64,000 bases of DNA from Flavobacterium noncentrifugens. GTDB taxonomy: Bacteria; Bacteroidota; Bacteroidia; Flavobacteriales; Flavobacteriaceae. The notes beneath the pieces were generated by a model that did not search any database, was not told the origin of the DNA, and worked only from the letters and a program-made list of their open reading frames with translations. Made by a program: the position numbers and the translations under genes. This document shows, one piece after another, positions 1-10,485 of the stretch (the stretch's first letter is position 1; every line of letters begins with the position of its first letter). The stretch spans positions 3,740 through 67,739 of the forward strand of contig NZ_FNEZ01000008.1 in NCBI RefSeq assembly GCF_900100375.1, written 5' to 3'.

Positions 1-1520
1 GTAAAATTCGGTGCAATGCTGTTGCCGACATTTACATGCAGTACAAAATCCGAAGCGCATTGCCCGGCATTCGGAACAAACCGATAATCGCCACTTCCAG
101 TATTATTGATTGCCGCTGGTGTCCAGGTTCCTGAAATCCCATTCGGTGAAATCATATTTAAAACCGGCACTGTTGATCCGGTACAAATGGAAATCGGCGT
201 GGTGAAATTCGGTGCAATGCTGTTGCCGACATTCACATGCAGTACAAAATCCGAAGCACATTGCCCGGCATTCGGAACAAAACGATAATCGCCACTTGCA
301 GTATTATTGATTGCCGCTGGTGTCCAGGTTCCTGAAATGCCATTCGGTGACGTTGTGTTTAAAACCGGCGGAGTTGCTCCGGTACAAATGGAAATCGGTG
401 TGGTAAAATTCGGTACAATGCTGTTGCCTACATTTACATGCAACACAAAATCCGAAGCACATTGCCCGGCATTTGGAACAAATCGATAATCGCCGCTTGC
501 AGTATTACTGACAATTGCAGGCGTCCAGGTTCCTGAAATGCCATTCGGTGAAATCGTATTTAAAACCGGCACTGTTGATCCGGTGCAAATGGAAATTGGT
601 GTGGTAAAATTCGGCGTGCTGCCTGTCGTAATGTTGATATTAATAGTATCCGTAATTTCCAAACCGCAACTGTTCACAGCTGTTAATGTCAAAACTACAA
701 TACCTGTTGCAGATGGGCTTATCGTATAATTAGTTGCCAAATTTTCCGGGGTTGAAAAAATCCCCGAAGCAGCTGTCCATCGAATGGTTAACTGCCCTTG
801 CACACTTCCCGCCAAAACAATTGTTGTTCCTGAGCAGGCATTTATTGTGGCTGGACCTGCATCGACTGTAAATGGCGGTACAGGCGCAGAACATCCGTTG
901 TTGATGTAGCTGGCTGTTCCTGATTCGGTAAACAATACGATTGCACCATCCGCAGCTACAGTAGCGCCATTCGTATCTACCAATAAAGCGCGATTGTAAG
1001 TGACGGAATCCGAACACGAACCAAATGAAATCGTAAGCGTACGCAAACCGGACCCTGAATTCGCAAAATGTCCAGAGGCTGTCGTCGGATTGTTTTGGTA
1101 TATAATATAGGTGTCATTTGTGAGTGCGCCAAAAGAATTCATATCCGTATCGAGATTGAAACTGGTTACCAATATGACGTTGGCATTTGCCGGAAGCAAG
1201 CCGTTTGTGGGTTCGATCAATTGGCCACAGCCACCGGCATCAAGAATATCTGCGTTCAATGTTGCGGTTTTAGTTGCCGTGACACTATTTCTCACAAGTC
1301 CCTGCCACGGATTATTTGGCCAGGAAACCGACATATTGCTTGTATTGATAGCTGTTGCTCCAACCTTGAACCGCACCATTTCATTCAGTCCTTCCTGCGA
1401 ACTGCACGCATCAACAAGAATGCTTTCGATCTGGAAGCACTGCGCCGATATTTCTTTGGGGTTCAGCAAAACTAGAAGTAAAAAAATAAAGAAAGGTAAA
1501 GAGGTATTTTTGATTTTCAT
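1..1520 (-). CDS. Large secreted repeat adhesin, probable T9SS substrate (C-terminus beyond window)
   Basis: The gene reads from an ATG at 1520 towards the left edge, and 506 codons are visible with no stop, so the C-terminus is missing. A signal peptide is clear (MKIKNTSLPFFIFLLLVLL, then cleavage near ISAQ). Residues about 25-190 form an N-terminal domain (motif NEMVRFKVG, then a loop with paired cysteines) of a kind seen in large Bacteroidota surface proteins. It is followed by a PKD/Ig-like domain and then by tandem 67-residue repeats containing FTTPISICTG, NGISGTWTP and GDYRFVPNAGQCASDF. A T9SS type A or B sorting domain is expected past the edge but cannot be seen. The role is inferred to be adhesion or gliding. 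The next gene is divergent. Confidence 0.8.
   Translation of the reverse strand, partial: MKIKNTSLPFFIFLLLVLLNPKEISAQCFQIESILVDACSSQEGLNEMVRFKVGATAINTSNMSVSWPNNPWQGLVRNSVTATKTATLNADILDAGGCGQLIEPTNGLLPANANVILVTSFNLDTDMNSFGALTNDTYIIYQNNPTTASGHFANSGSGLRTLTISFGSCSDSVTYNRALLVDTNGATVAADGAIVLFTESGTASYINNGCSAPVPPFTVDAGPATINACSGTTIVLAGSVQGQLTIRWTAASGIFSTPENLATNYTISPSATGIVVLTLTAVNSCGLEITDTININITTGSTPNFTTPISICTGSTVPVLNTISPNGISGTWTPAIVSNTASGDYRFVPNAGQCASDFVLHVNVGNSIVPNFTTPISICTGATPPVLNTTSPNGISGTWTPAAINNTASGDYRFVPNAGQCASDFVLHVNVGNSIAPNFTTPISICTGSTVPVLNMISPNGISGTWTPAAINNTGSGDYRFVPNAGQCASDFVLHVNVGNSIAPNF
10..612 (-). repeat. 201-bp tandem coding repeats (three full units, continuing past the edge)
   Basis: Units run 10-210, 211-411 and 412-612 with an exact 201-bp period (67 codons). 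The first nine bases of the window match the start of a further unit. Units differ by only scattered substitutions, mainly at synonymous or conservative sites, and the unit nearest the N-terminus differs most. This is what recent tandem duplication inside an adhesin gene looks like. Confidence 0.95.
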
Positions 1521-1916
1521 TGTTCCGATTTTAAAAACGGCGAAAGATAGAAGTCTGAAATCAATCCCGATCCACAATCAAATTATCAAAATGTTAGGAG
1601 TAAATTATGATTAAAACACCAAGTTGTTAAGCTAAAATTAAGCAATTGTAAAGTCGGAAAAAACACACAATTTTCATCGACGAAAAGCATACAAATTCGA
1701 CCAACTACCACTTCATAATTCGTTAATGATTCCTTAATTATAAGTACAGACAGTTAAAAGACTACTGCTCTATTTTTGTTGAAAATCAACCCTTTACAAT
1801 GAATAAAATGCTTTACTTAAACATTAACGACCTTGCCCTTAAAAAGGTTTTTAAGCCAATATTTCCATATCACTGCAGTTTTTATGACAACCCATTCGCA
1901 TCTAAAAATTAAGGCT
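1521..1916. other. Divergent intergenic region between two surface-protein genes
   Basis: This AT-rich stretch contains no credible gene. A TAnnTTTG-type -7 box (TATTTTTG, 1771-1778) faces the plus-strand gene, but no TTG lies at the right distance upstream. A perfect 8-bp inverted repeat with a 2-nt spacer (1838-1855) follows and could form a hairpin in the leader. An in-frame ATG at 1833 would add 28 residues in front of a clean signal peptide, so the region up to 1916 is treated as untranslated. Confidence 0.5.
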
Positions 1917-4900
1917 ATGAAAACAAGATTACCCTACCCTTCTTTTCATTACTTTTTTCTTTTCACGGTATTTTTTCTCACTGCGTTTGGTGCTTCGGCA
2001 CAAATCATCGGCTGGGATGCTTCGACGGTTCCTGCCGGAACTTACGGCCCAAGTCCGTGGACGCCTTCAACGCTCAATGTTCGCCTGACAACTACCGGAC
2101 TCATACGTGGCACAAACATCGGGACAGATACCAGTGTAACTCCTGCAAATTTATGCTGGGGCGGCCAGGAAGGTTGGGGAACAACACCCAGCGATGCAAA
2201 CAGTTTCTATTTTACTTTCCAGGCCACAACGGGTTATAAAATCAACCTGAGCACCATTTCATCTGCAACAAGAAGATCCAATAGCGGGCCTACAGGTTGT
2301 TCGGTATGGTATTCTTTAAACGGCGGCGCTTACATTAAGATTGCCGATTGGTCGACAAGTTCAACCACCGGAACAACAGGAACGCCAAACAGCACTGCAC
2401 TAACCGGAATTGCCGCTTTGCAAAACATTCCTGCCGGAACAGCAGTTAAATTCAGGCTAAGCCCGAACGGAACGACCGGAAATTATTACATCACCGGCGG
2501 AACCAACTGTTTAAAAATTGACGGAACCGTTGTTCCCGCTGCAGTTATTACAACGCAGATAAACGGAACGGCTCCAATATGCATCGGAGATTCTGCAAAC
2601 ATCAATGTAGCGATTACCGGAGGCGCAAGTCCGTATAAATTAATTTATTCAGATGGATCTGCCCAAACCACGATCAACAATTATGTCAGCGGAACGCCAA
2701 TATCGGTTACGCCATTAGCAACAACAAATTACACTGTCGTATCGGTTACCGATGCAAATGGTACTGTAAGCGTACCTAACAGCGGATCGGCCACTATTAC
2801 GGTAAACCCGCTTCCTGTAGTTGCAGCGGCAAACATCGTAACCTGTGCAGTTGGTGAATATACATTTACATCAGGAACTCCAGCAGGAGGAACATACAGC
2901 ATCCCGAATCCGTATTCAGGACCGAGCACAACTTATACCTATTCTTATACCAATTCAAATAATTGTAGCAAAACGAGCGCAACCTACACGTTTACCAGAA
3001 ATACACCCGTTGCGATAAATACACAACCTTCAACAGCAACGCAAACCACCTGTCTCGGTGGAAGCTTTAATCCAATTACCGTTGCTGCAACAGGATCGGG
3101 AACAATTACATACCAATGGTACAGCAATGCAACTGCATCTACGACAGGCGGAACCGCTTTAATTACCGCACCACATCTTGCAAACGGTTCGCGAACGGCC
3201 AGCTTTACACCATTGGCGACAGCATTGGGAACGACTTATTATTATGTTACCGTAACCAACAGCTGCGGTACTATAAAAAGTACGGCCACAACCGGAATAT
3301 TTACTGTTGAAGCTCAGGCAATTTCTGGTACGGTTAGCCAAAACCAGACGATTTGCGCTGGAACAAGCCCGAATGATCTGACATTATCAGGAAACAGCAG
3401 AAGCGTTGTAAAATGGCAGATGGCGGTAGATGCTGCTTTTACGTCAGGCGTACAGGATATCGCCGTGACCAATGTTATTTTACAAGGTTCAGCCGTTGGG
3501 AATTTGTTGCAGACGACTTACATCAGGGCATTGGTTTCTAACGGATCATGTCCGGCAGTGCCGACAGCTCCGATTGAAATCAAGATCAAAACGACAACCT
3601 GGAACGGAAGCTGGGACAACGGACTTCCGGACAGCGCAACGACGGTGGTATTTGCATCAGATTACAATTCGACCGGCGATCTTCAGGCTTGCGCGGTTGT
3701 AGTGAATTCTGGAAATATCGTGATCAATTCCAATCATACTTTAACGGTTCAGAATGCCTTAAAAGTGAATGGCGGATCATTGGTTTTTGAAAACAATTCG
3801 AGCCTGATACAAATCAACGATGCTGCAAATTCAGGAAATATTACCTACAAAAGGAATGCGATGCCGATGGTGGGCTTTGATTTCACGTATTGGTCGTCAC
3901 CGGTTAATTTTCAGATACTGGCAACTTTTTCACCCGATACGCGCTTCGACAAATACTTCTGGTGGAATACGTCAACCTACAGCTGGAATGCAGTTACCGC
4001 TCCAGGAATTACTCCGATGGAAGTTGGAAAAGGCTACATCATGCGTGCACCGGCAGCTTACAATTCGACCCCACAGGTTTTTGAAGGAAAATTTATCGGT
4101 ATACCGAACAACGGAAATTATACAGTTCCGGTTGGCGTAACCAATGTTGCAAAAAACTTCAACCTTTTGGGAAATCCATATCCAAGTGCGATCAGTGCCG
4201 ATGCGTTTATGTCGGCTCCCGAAAATGCAGCCGCTTTAGGAACCGGAAGCACGATTTATTTTTGGACACACAACACCGGAATCTCTTACCAGGCTTACAA
4301 CACCAGCGATTATGCGTCGTACAATTACACCGGAGGTACAGGAACAGCTCCGGCTGCCGGGCCAAACACCAACCGCCCGAATGGATTCATTGCAGCCGGA
4401 CAATCTTTTATGATCAACGGATTGGCCAATGGAACGGCAACTTTCAAAAACAGCATGCGCAGCGCATCCAACAACCAGTTCTTTAAAAATGCTGGTAATG
4501 GAATTGAAAAAAACAGGCTTTGGTTGGCGCTTAAAAATGCAACTGGCGTATATAAAGAAACATTGGTGGGTTACATCCAGAATGCGACAAATGGGATCGA
4601 CCGCGGTTTTGACGGAGAGAACATTCCGTCAGGAAACGGCTATGATTTTTATTCGGTTGCCAATGATATGAAGCTGTCGATACAAGGACGTGCCTTGCCT
4701 TTTCACGATTCGGATGTTTTGCCGCTAGGCTTTGCTGCTTCGGCAGCCGGAAGTTTTGAAATTGGTCTCGTTGACTATGACGGATTGTTTGGAAATCAGG
4801 ATGTTTTTCTCGAAGACCTATTGCTGCATTCGATCCACAACCTGAAACAGGGCGATTATATTTTTACAACAGTTGCAGGCGCTTTTGACGCGCGATTTGT

Positions 4901-5177
4901 ACTTCGCTTTACGGATGCGCAACTCGGTACAAATAATCCATTGAATTCTGACAACCAGGTCGTTGTGTATCGAAAAAACTCGGAAGTCATGATTCATTCG
5001 GATTTTGAAGATCTTTCGGAAATCTTCATTTTCGACATTTCAGGAAGGCTGATCCGTACAGAAACTGCTTTGCATACGAAAGAAATCAGCATCAATACCG
5101 GAAATGCGACAGCTGTGATGATTGTCAAAGTAGTGCTGAAAAACGGACAGGCATCGATCCATAAAATCATCAATTAA
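1917..5177 (+). CDS. T9SS type A sorting-domain surface protein, PKD/Ig-like
   Basis: The protein has 1086 residues. The start at 1917 is chosen because it opens a typical signal peptide (MKTRLPYPSF, a hydrophobic run, then GASAQ); an in-frame ATG 28 codons earlier would bury it. After an N-terminal beta-sandwich domain (about 25-210) come a SprB-like repeat (motifs ICIGDSANINVAITGG and YTVVSVTDANG), further Ig-like modules with paired cysteines, and a region of about 400 residues rich in aromatic and Gly/Asn residues. The C-terminus has the form of a T9SS type A sorting domain (IFIFDISGRLIRTE, ending KIIN), though the usual YPNP motif is degenerate. Expected location is the cell surface or outside the cell. 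The next gene follows after 44 bp and may share its transcript. Confidence 0.85.
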   Translation: MKTRLPYPSFHYFFLFTVFFLTAFGASAQIIGWDASTVPAGTYGPSPWTPSTLNVRLTTTGLIRGTNIGTDTSVTPANLCWGGQEGWGTTPSDANSFYFTFQATTGYKINLSTISSATRRSNSGPTGCSVWYSLNGGAYIKIADWSTSSTTGTTGTPNSTALTGIAALQNIPAGTAVKFRLSPNGTTGNYYITGGTNCLKIDGTVVPAAVITTQINGTAPICIGDSANINVAITGGASPYKLIYSDGSAQTTINNYVSGTPISVTPLATTNYTVVSVTDANGTVSVPNSGSATITVNPLPVVAAANIVTCAVGEYTFTSGTPAGGTYSIPNPYSGPSTTYTYSYTNSNNCSKTSATYTFTRNTPVAINTQPSTATQTTCLGGSFNPITVAATGSGTITYQWYSNATASTTGGTALITAPHLANGSRTASFTPLATALGTTYYYVTVTNSCGTIKSTATTGIFTVEAQAISGTVSQNQTICAGTSPNDLTLSGNSRSVVKWQMAVDAAFTSGVQDIAVTNVILQGSAVGNLLQTTYIRALVSNGSCPAVPTAPIEIKIKTTTWNGSWDNGLPDSATTVVFASDYNSTGDLQACAVVVNSGNIVINSNHTLTVQNALKVNGGSLVFENNSSLIQINDAANSGNITYKRNAMPMVGFDFTYWSSPVNFQILATFSPDTRFDKYFWWNTSTYSWNAVTAPGITPMEVGKGYIMRAPAAYNSTPQVFEGKFIGIPNNGNYTVPVGVTNVAKNFNLLGNPYPSAISADAFMSAPENAAALGTGSTIYFWTHNTGISYQAYNTSDYASYNYTGGTGTAPAAGPNTNRPNGFIAAGQSFMINGLANGTATFKNSMRSASNNQFFKNAGNGIEKNRLWLALKNATGVYKETLVGYIQNATNGIDRGFDGENIPSGNGYDFYSVANDMKLSIQGRALPFHDSDVLPLGFAASAAGSFEIGLVDYDGLFGNQDVFLEDLLLHSIHNLKQGDYIFTTVAGAFDARFVLRFTDAQLGTNNPLNSDNQVVVYRKNSEVMIHSDFEDLSEIFIFDISGRLIRTETALHTKEISINTGNATAVMIVKVVLKNGQASIHKIIN

Positions 5178-5221
5178 ATATTAAAAAATTCAATAAATAA
5201 ACAACCATTAAATTATTACCA

Positions 5222-8200
5222 ATGAAAACACTTTTACCAAAAAAGTACGTTAGGGCATTACAACTCTTTCTGCTTTTATTAGCCGGAACTTCCTGGGCGC
5301 AGGTCGTGCCTACGCACACCGGAAACACCGGTTTTACAGGCTGGACGCAAGCAAATTGCACACAGGGATCAGCCAGTAGCAACGATTACCTGATCATGGG
5401 CGTTGCCAATGCATCGGTGACTTCACCAGTGATGAACCTCGACAATTTTACAGGAGAATCGCTTACTTTTCAGGCAAGGATGTATGGCGGCCCGACGACC
5501 GCACAAGCGACCATTACCGTTTCTATTTCAGTAAATAACGGATCAAGTTATGCCGTTCTTGGAACCCGTACGCCCACAAATACTACATTAACTGCGCAAA
5601 CTGCATTCGACCTTAGTTCTTACACAGGAACACAATGCTTTATAAAAATTGAAACCAAAGGTGCATCTGGTGCCAAAGGTGCCGGTGTTGATAACATCGC
5701 GATCAGCGGAACAGCAGCACCAACAACAACTGCACAAACGATTACTTTCGCAGGGCCGACAGCAAAAACCTACGGTGATGGAACGTTTGCCTTATCAGCA
5801 ACAGCTTCATCTAATTTAACAGTCAGTTTTATAAGTTCGAATACTGCTGTAGCGACAGTTTCAGGGACGACAGTTACGATTGTTGGTGCCGGAAGCACGA
5901 ATATTACGGCTTCACAGGCAGGAAACGCCTCATACAGCGCGGCTCCGAATGTCGTTCGCGCACTTACGGTCAATAAAAAAGCAGCAACGTTGCCAAATGC
6001 AGCAGCGGTTGATAAAATCTACAATAGAACGACTACTGCTACAATTACTCCCGGAACAATTTCAGGAATTATAAACAGCGATGCCGTAACCGTTTCCGGC
6101 GGCGGAACATTTGCAAGCCTTAATGCGGGCTTAAATATCGGTGTTACGCCTGCGCTGACTTTGGCAGGTGCAAAAGCAGCCAATTATGCGTTGACGCAAC
6201 CAACAAATTTATCAGCAGACATTACGCCAAAACCTTTGACCATTCCAGGCGCTGCGATATTAAATAAAGTTTTTGATGGGAATACAGATGCTACGTTTTC
6301 AGGTACTTTAACCGGAGTCATTTCACCTGATGATGTTGCTTTATCGGTAACGGCAGGTTTTGATTTTCCGTTCGCAAGCCCGGGAATTCCGGTTACCGTT
6401 GACGCCTCTTTAGTTGGCGCAGCTGTTAATAATTATAAGCTTCCGGCGTTAACCGGATTTACCGCTGACATTACGCCAAAAGCATTGACTGTTTCTGATG
6501 CAAGGGCATTGAATAAAATTTTTGATGGAAATGCCAATGCTATCATTACCGGTACTTTAGAAGGTGTTATTTCGCCTGATGAAGTTACATTTGTTGGAAG
6601 CGGATTGTTTGATTCGCCAGCTGTTGGATTGAATGTTCCTGTAACGTCTACAAGTACCATTACAGGCGATATTTCAAATTATACATTGCAGCAGCCAACG
6701 GGCTTGAGAGCCAATATTACTGCAGATGCTTTGATTCCGCAAACCATTACTTTCGACAATTTGAATAATTTGATTTATGGAACTGCTAATTTTAATTTAT
6801 CGGCTACAGCCACTTCAGGTTTGGCGGTGGTTTATGAAAGTTCAGATGCGACAATTGCTTCAGTTTCGGGAAATACGATCACGACTAACAAGACCGGAAC
6901 CGTTACAATTACTGCAACGCAACCCGGAAACGGAACTTATGATGTTGCCAATCCGGTTACCCAGACATTGACCATTACACCAAAAGAATTGACATTGGCA
7001 AACGCCGCTGCAACCAATAAAATATATGACGGAACCAACAATGCTACAGTTACCGGAACTTTGTCGGGAATCGTAAATTCAGATGATGTAACTTTTATTG
7101 GAACAGGAAATTTTGCTGCAACTGCGGTAGCACAAAACATCAATGTTACCGCTGTCATTACGCTTGGCGGATCGGCTGCAGCCAATTATTCAATAGTGCA
7201 ACCAACAGGATTGACTGCTTCTATTACCGTAAAAACGCTAACGATCAGCGGATTGACTGTGTTGGATAAAGTCTACGACAAAACAACTGTCGCAACAAAC
7301 GACGGCGGTATATTAAACGGAATTGTACAAAATGAAGATGTTACTTTTACCGGAATGGTAGCTTTTACTTCAGCCGATGCCGGAACCAACATTCCAGTAA
7401 TTTCTTCGTTAGAATTATCAGGAGACACCGCTTCAAACTACGTATTGACACAGCCCACTTCGCTTAACGCGGACATTACACGCGCTGCACTTACCGTGAC
7501 CGGATTAACAGCGGAAAATAAAGTCTACAATAGAAACACTGCTGCAGTTTTAAATGGAAATCCGGTGCTTCAAAATGTGATTGATGGAGACGATGTGGCG
7601 CTTTCAGGCACTGCAACTGCGGTTTTCAACAACAAAAATGTGGGTACAGCCAAACCGATTATTGTCAGCGGTTATACATTAACCGGAACTTCTGCTTCGA
7701 ATTATTCCGTAACACAGCCAACAGGCATTACTGCCAACATCACTGCTGCAAATGTAACCATCAACAATGCCCTTGCAAACGATAAGACTTTTGACGGAAA
7801 TGCAACTGCAACGATAACCGGAACGCTTTCGGGCGTCATTTCTCCAGACGTCGTGACTTTGGTTGGAACCGGAACTTTTGCTACATCAGCTGTTGGAACA
7901 AACATTGGCGTTACTTCTACTGCTACATTAGGTGGAACGGATGGAGTTAATTATACCATCAACCCGCAACCACAAGGATTGACCGCCGATATTTTAACCG
8001 GACCATCGATTTTGGCTGTCGGCGATTTAACGATCATCGGGATGCAGGTCAATACACCGGACAGTTTTGCTTTCGTAAGCTGGGTTCCGTTAAATCCGGG
8101 AACGATAATCAAATTTACAGACAATGGTTTTCATGGATCTGTGTCTGCAAATGAAGCGAACAATGCCAGAGGTGGAGAAAACTTTGTATTGTGGAGAAAT

Positions 8201-10303
8201 AACGGAGGTGTAATTCCGGCCGGAACGGTAATTCTATTCACCGATGCGCCTTCCGTTAATTATGGAACCATCGTTTCAGGGAATCTAAACGGCTTAGCCG
8301 CAGGCGGAGATACGATTTTTGCGTATCAAGGTCCGGCAACTTCGGGAACTAATCCTGATTTTACTGCGAATACAACTACTACAACCTTTAACGGAACGCT
8401 TTTATATGGTATTTCACTGCAAGGTTCGGGCAGCAATACAACCTGGTTAACGACCGGAACAGCTACATCAAACAACTCTTATCTTCCTTCACAACTGAAT
8501 GTTTCCAATGGAAATATTGCTATTGCAAATTCGGCATCACGCGCGCAATACAACGGTTCGAGATCAAATCAGGTGTCTTTGGATGGTTACAAAGCATTGG
8601 TAAACAATCCTGCCAATTGGACATCAGGTTCTTCAGCAGGAACGCAGACTTTCAACACCACAGCGTTTACATTGGCTACAGCACCAACAGCTTCGGTTTT
8701 ATCAGGTACAGCAACGGTTTGTTCAGGCGCTTCGGCCAATTTAAATGTGGCAATTAGCGGTGGAACAGCTCCATTTAAAGTCGTTTATTCGGATGGCACG
8801 TCTGAATTCACGGTGAACAATTACAACAGCGGCAATGCGATTTCAGTAGCTCCGACAGTTACTACAAACTATGCTATCGTATCGGTTACCGATGCCAATT
8901 CGCTTGTTGGTACCGGCAATTCGGGATCAGCGATCATTACCGTAAGCGTACCGGCCACGTATTATGCCGATGCCGATCATGACGGTTATGGAAATCCGGA
9001 TGTTTCTTATTTTGGATGCATCCAATCCGGATATGTTTTGGACAATACCGATTGTAACGATGCTGTAGCGGCAATCAATCCAGGGCAACCTGAAATTCCG
9101 TATGATGGCGTTGACAACAATTGCGACGGCCAACTTGATGAAGGTTTCCAGATCAAAACCAAATTGCTGAACAATTTCTGCGGGGCCACTTTGCCTTCTA
9201 TCGGATCGCTGATCGGCATCATCACATTAGTACAGAGCAACCAGATTACCGGATATAAAATCAGGGTAACCAATGGATCCAATGTTCAGGTTATCGACAG
9301 AACGGTTCCAAATTTTAGCCTTACGATGCTGCCGTCGTTTGATTATGCAACAACGTACACCGTTGAAATCCAGCTTCAGAGAAATGGCGTTTACTTGGGC
9401 TACTATGGTGATTCCTGCCTGGTTTCTTCTCCGGCCGTACTTGAAGAAGGCGGCGCGACCGCAGTTTCACCATCGCAATGCGGCATCAGGATTCCGGCGA
9501 TTACGACCTTGATCTCAACAACGAGCCTTGCCAGGGTTACAGGTTACCGTTTCCGCATTACCGATATCACTCCGGGCGGAACAGGATTGGTACAAACCAT
9601 CGACAGGCCTTTGCATTGGTTTAGTCTGCCAATGTTGGCACAATACAATTACAATGCGACTTATACGATAGAAGTGTCAGTGAAAACTACCGGGGCTTAT
9701 TCCGGATTCGGATCAGCCTGTGAAATCTCTTCCCCATTGGTTCCGATGACCAAATGCGGATATACGGCAACATCGGTTACCGATAATATCACTGCACTGA
9801 GTGCGAGCGGCGCTGCCCAATACCGATTCCTGGTCATAGAAACGCAGCAAGGCGGGTCGACAACAATTGACCGGAATATGAATTACTTTAATTTCAGCAT
9901 GATTCCGGGTTACCTGCCTGGAGGAAGATATTCTGTTCGCGTCGCTACTTTTACAAATGGAAACTGGTCGGTGTTTAGCGATGCCTGTTCGGTATTTGCT
10001 CCTGGCGGAATTGCAGCTAAAGGTTTGATGGATGAAATTGAATCAATTGGGAATGTTTCATTTGGTGCTGCAGTTGCCCCAAATCCTTTTGCATCCGATT
10101 TCAATCTGAAATTAACCACTGCTTCGCAAGAACTGATACAAATCAGGGTTTACGACATGCTGGGCAAACTCATGGAATCCAAATCATTAGAAGTGCCTGA
10201 GCTTGAAAAACAGCAGCTTGGAAACAATTATCCGTCAGGTGTTTACAACATGATTGTCACCCAGGGCGAACAAGTGAAAACGATCCGTGTGATCAAACGC
10301 TAA
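5222..10303 (+). CDS. Giant T9SS surface protein with YDG repeats and a MopE-like metal-binding motif
   Basis: The protein has 1693 residues with a signal peptide ending near SWAQ. Order of parts: an N-terminal beta-sandwich (about 27-160); an Ig-like domain (about 165-250); three YDG-type repeats (signature NKIYDGTT or NKVFDGN, about 80 residues each); a second Ig-like domain; four more YDG repeats to about 925; a lamin-tail-like domain (VSWVPLNPGTIIKFTDNG) to about 1150; a SprB-like repeat closely similar to one in the preceding gene; a MopE-type stretch (DADHDGYG, DCND, DGVDNNCDGQLDEGF, about 1246-1310); three cysteine-containing modules; and a T9SS type A domain (APNPFASDFNL, ending RVIKR). 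The family suggests an adhesin or matrix protein; no catalytic site was seen. A hairpin terminator follows. Confidence 0.88.
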   Translation: MKTLLPKKYVRALQLFLLLLAGTSWAQVVPTHTGNTGFTGWTQANCTQGSASSNDYLIMGVANASVTSPVMNLDNFTGESLTFQARMYGGPTTAQATITVSISVNNGSSYAVLGTRTPTNTTLTAQTAFDLSSYTGTQCFIKIETKGASGAKGAGVDNIAISGTAAPTTTAQTITFAGPTAKTYGDGTFALSATASSNLTVSFISSNTAVATVSGTTVTIVGAGSTNITASQAGNASYSAAPNVVRALTVNKKAATLPNAAAVDKIYNRTTTATITPGTISGIINSDAVTVSGGGTFASLNAGLNIGVTPALTLAGAKAANYALTQPTNLSADITPKPLTIPGAAILNKVFDGNTDATFSGTLTGVISPDDVALSVTAGFDFPFASPGIPVTVDASLVGAAVNNYKLPALTGFTADITPKALTVSDARALNKIFDGNANAIITGTLEGVISPDEVTFVGSGLFDSPAVGLNVPVTSTSTITGDISNYTLQQPTGLRANITADALIPQTITFDNLNNLIYGTANFNLSATATSGLAVVYESSDATIASVSGNTITTNKTGTVTITATQPGNGTYDVANPVTQTLTITPKELTLANAAATNKIYDGTNNATVTGTLSGIVNSDDVTFIGTGNFAATAVAQNINVTAVITLGGSAAANYSIVQPTGLTASITVKTLTISGLTVLDKVYDKTTVATNDGGILNGIVQNEDVTFTGMVAFTSADAGTNIPVISSLELSGDTASNYVLTQPTSLNADITRAALTVTGLTAENKVYNRNTAAVLNGNPVLQNVIDGDDVALSGTATAVFNNKNVGTAKPIIVSGYTLTGTSASNYSVTQPTGITANITAANVTINNALANDKTFDGNATATITGTLSGVISPDVVTLVGTGTFATSAVGTNIGVTSTATLGGTDGVNYTINPQPQGLTADILTGPSILAVGDLTIIGMQVNTPDSFAFVSWVPLNPGTIIKFTDNGFHGSVSANEANNARGGENFVLWRNNGGVIPAGTVILFTDAPSVNYGTIVSGNLNGLAAGGDTIFAYQGPATSGTNPDFTANTTTTTFNGTLLYGISLQGSGSNTTWLTTGTATSNNSYLPSQLNVSNGNIAIANSASRAQYNGSRSNQVSLDGYKALVNNPANWTSGSSAGTQTFNTTAFTLATAPTASVLSGTATVCSGASANLNVAISGGTAPFKVVYSDGTSEFTVNNYNSGNAISVAPTVTTNYAIVSVTDANSLVGTGNSGSAIITVSVPATYYADADHDGYGNPDVSYFGCIQSGYVLDNTDCNDAVAAINPGQPEIPYDGVDNNCDGQLDEGFQIKTKLLNNFCGATLPSIGSLIGIITLVQSNQITGYKIRVTNGSNVQVIDRTVPNFSLTMLPSFDYATTYTVEIQLQRNGVYLGYYGDSCLVSSPAVLEEGGATAVSPSQCGIRIPAITTLISTTSLARVTGYRFRITDITPGGTGLVQTIDRPLHWFSLPMLAQYNYNATYTIEVSVKTTGAYSGFGSACEISSPLVPMTKCGYTATSVTDNITALSASGAAQYRFLVIETQQGGSTTIDRNMNYFNFSMIPGYLPGGRYSVRVATFTNGNWSVFSDACSVFAPGGIAAKGLMDEIESIGNVSFGAAVAPNPFASDFNLKLTTASQELIQIRVYDMLGKLMESKSLEVPELEKQQLGNNYPSGVYNMIVTQGEQVKTIRVIKR

Positions 10304-10325
10304 TATATTTTTTTTGACAGTGCTT

Positions 10326-10358
10326 AAAGGGCAGGTATTTTTACCTGTCCTTTTTGTT
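10326..10358 (+). terminator. Intrinsic terminator after the YDG adhesin gene
   Basis: The stem GGGCAGGTA pairs with TACCTGTCC across a TTTT loop and is followed by TTTTTG. It begins 23 bp after the stop codon. Confidence 0.8.
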
Positions 10359-10485
10359 TTACAAAAGATTTTAATTGTAAAATACTACAACATTAACCGG
10401 ACATCCTGTAAAAACGGACGGTTTTAAAGTTGCCATCTTTGCTTTACCGTAACAACGGACTCAAATAAAATCTAAAAACTGCAAA

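Noticed and set aside
106..729. Short plus-strand frames opposite the left-edge adhesin
   Set aside because: They follow the 201-bp repeat period and are antisense shadows of the minus-strand coding repeats, with no signal peptide or start context of their own.
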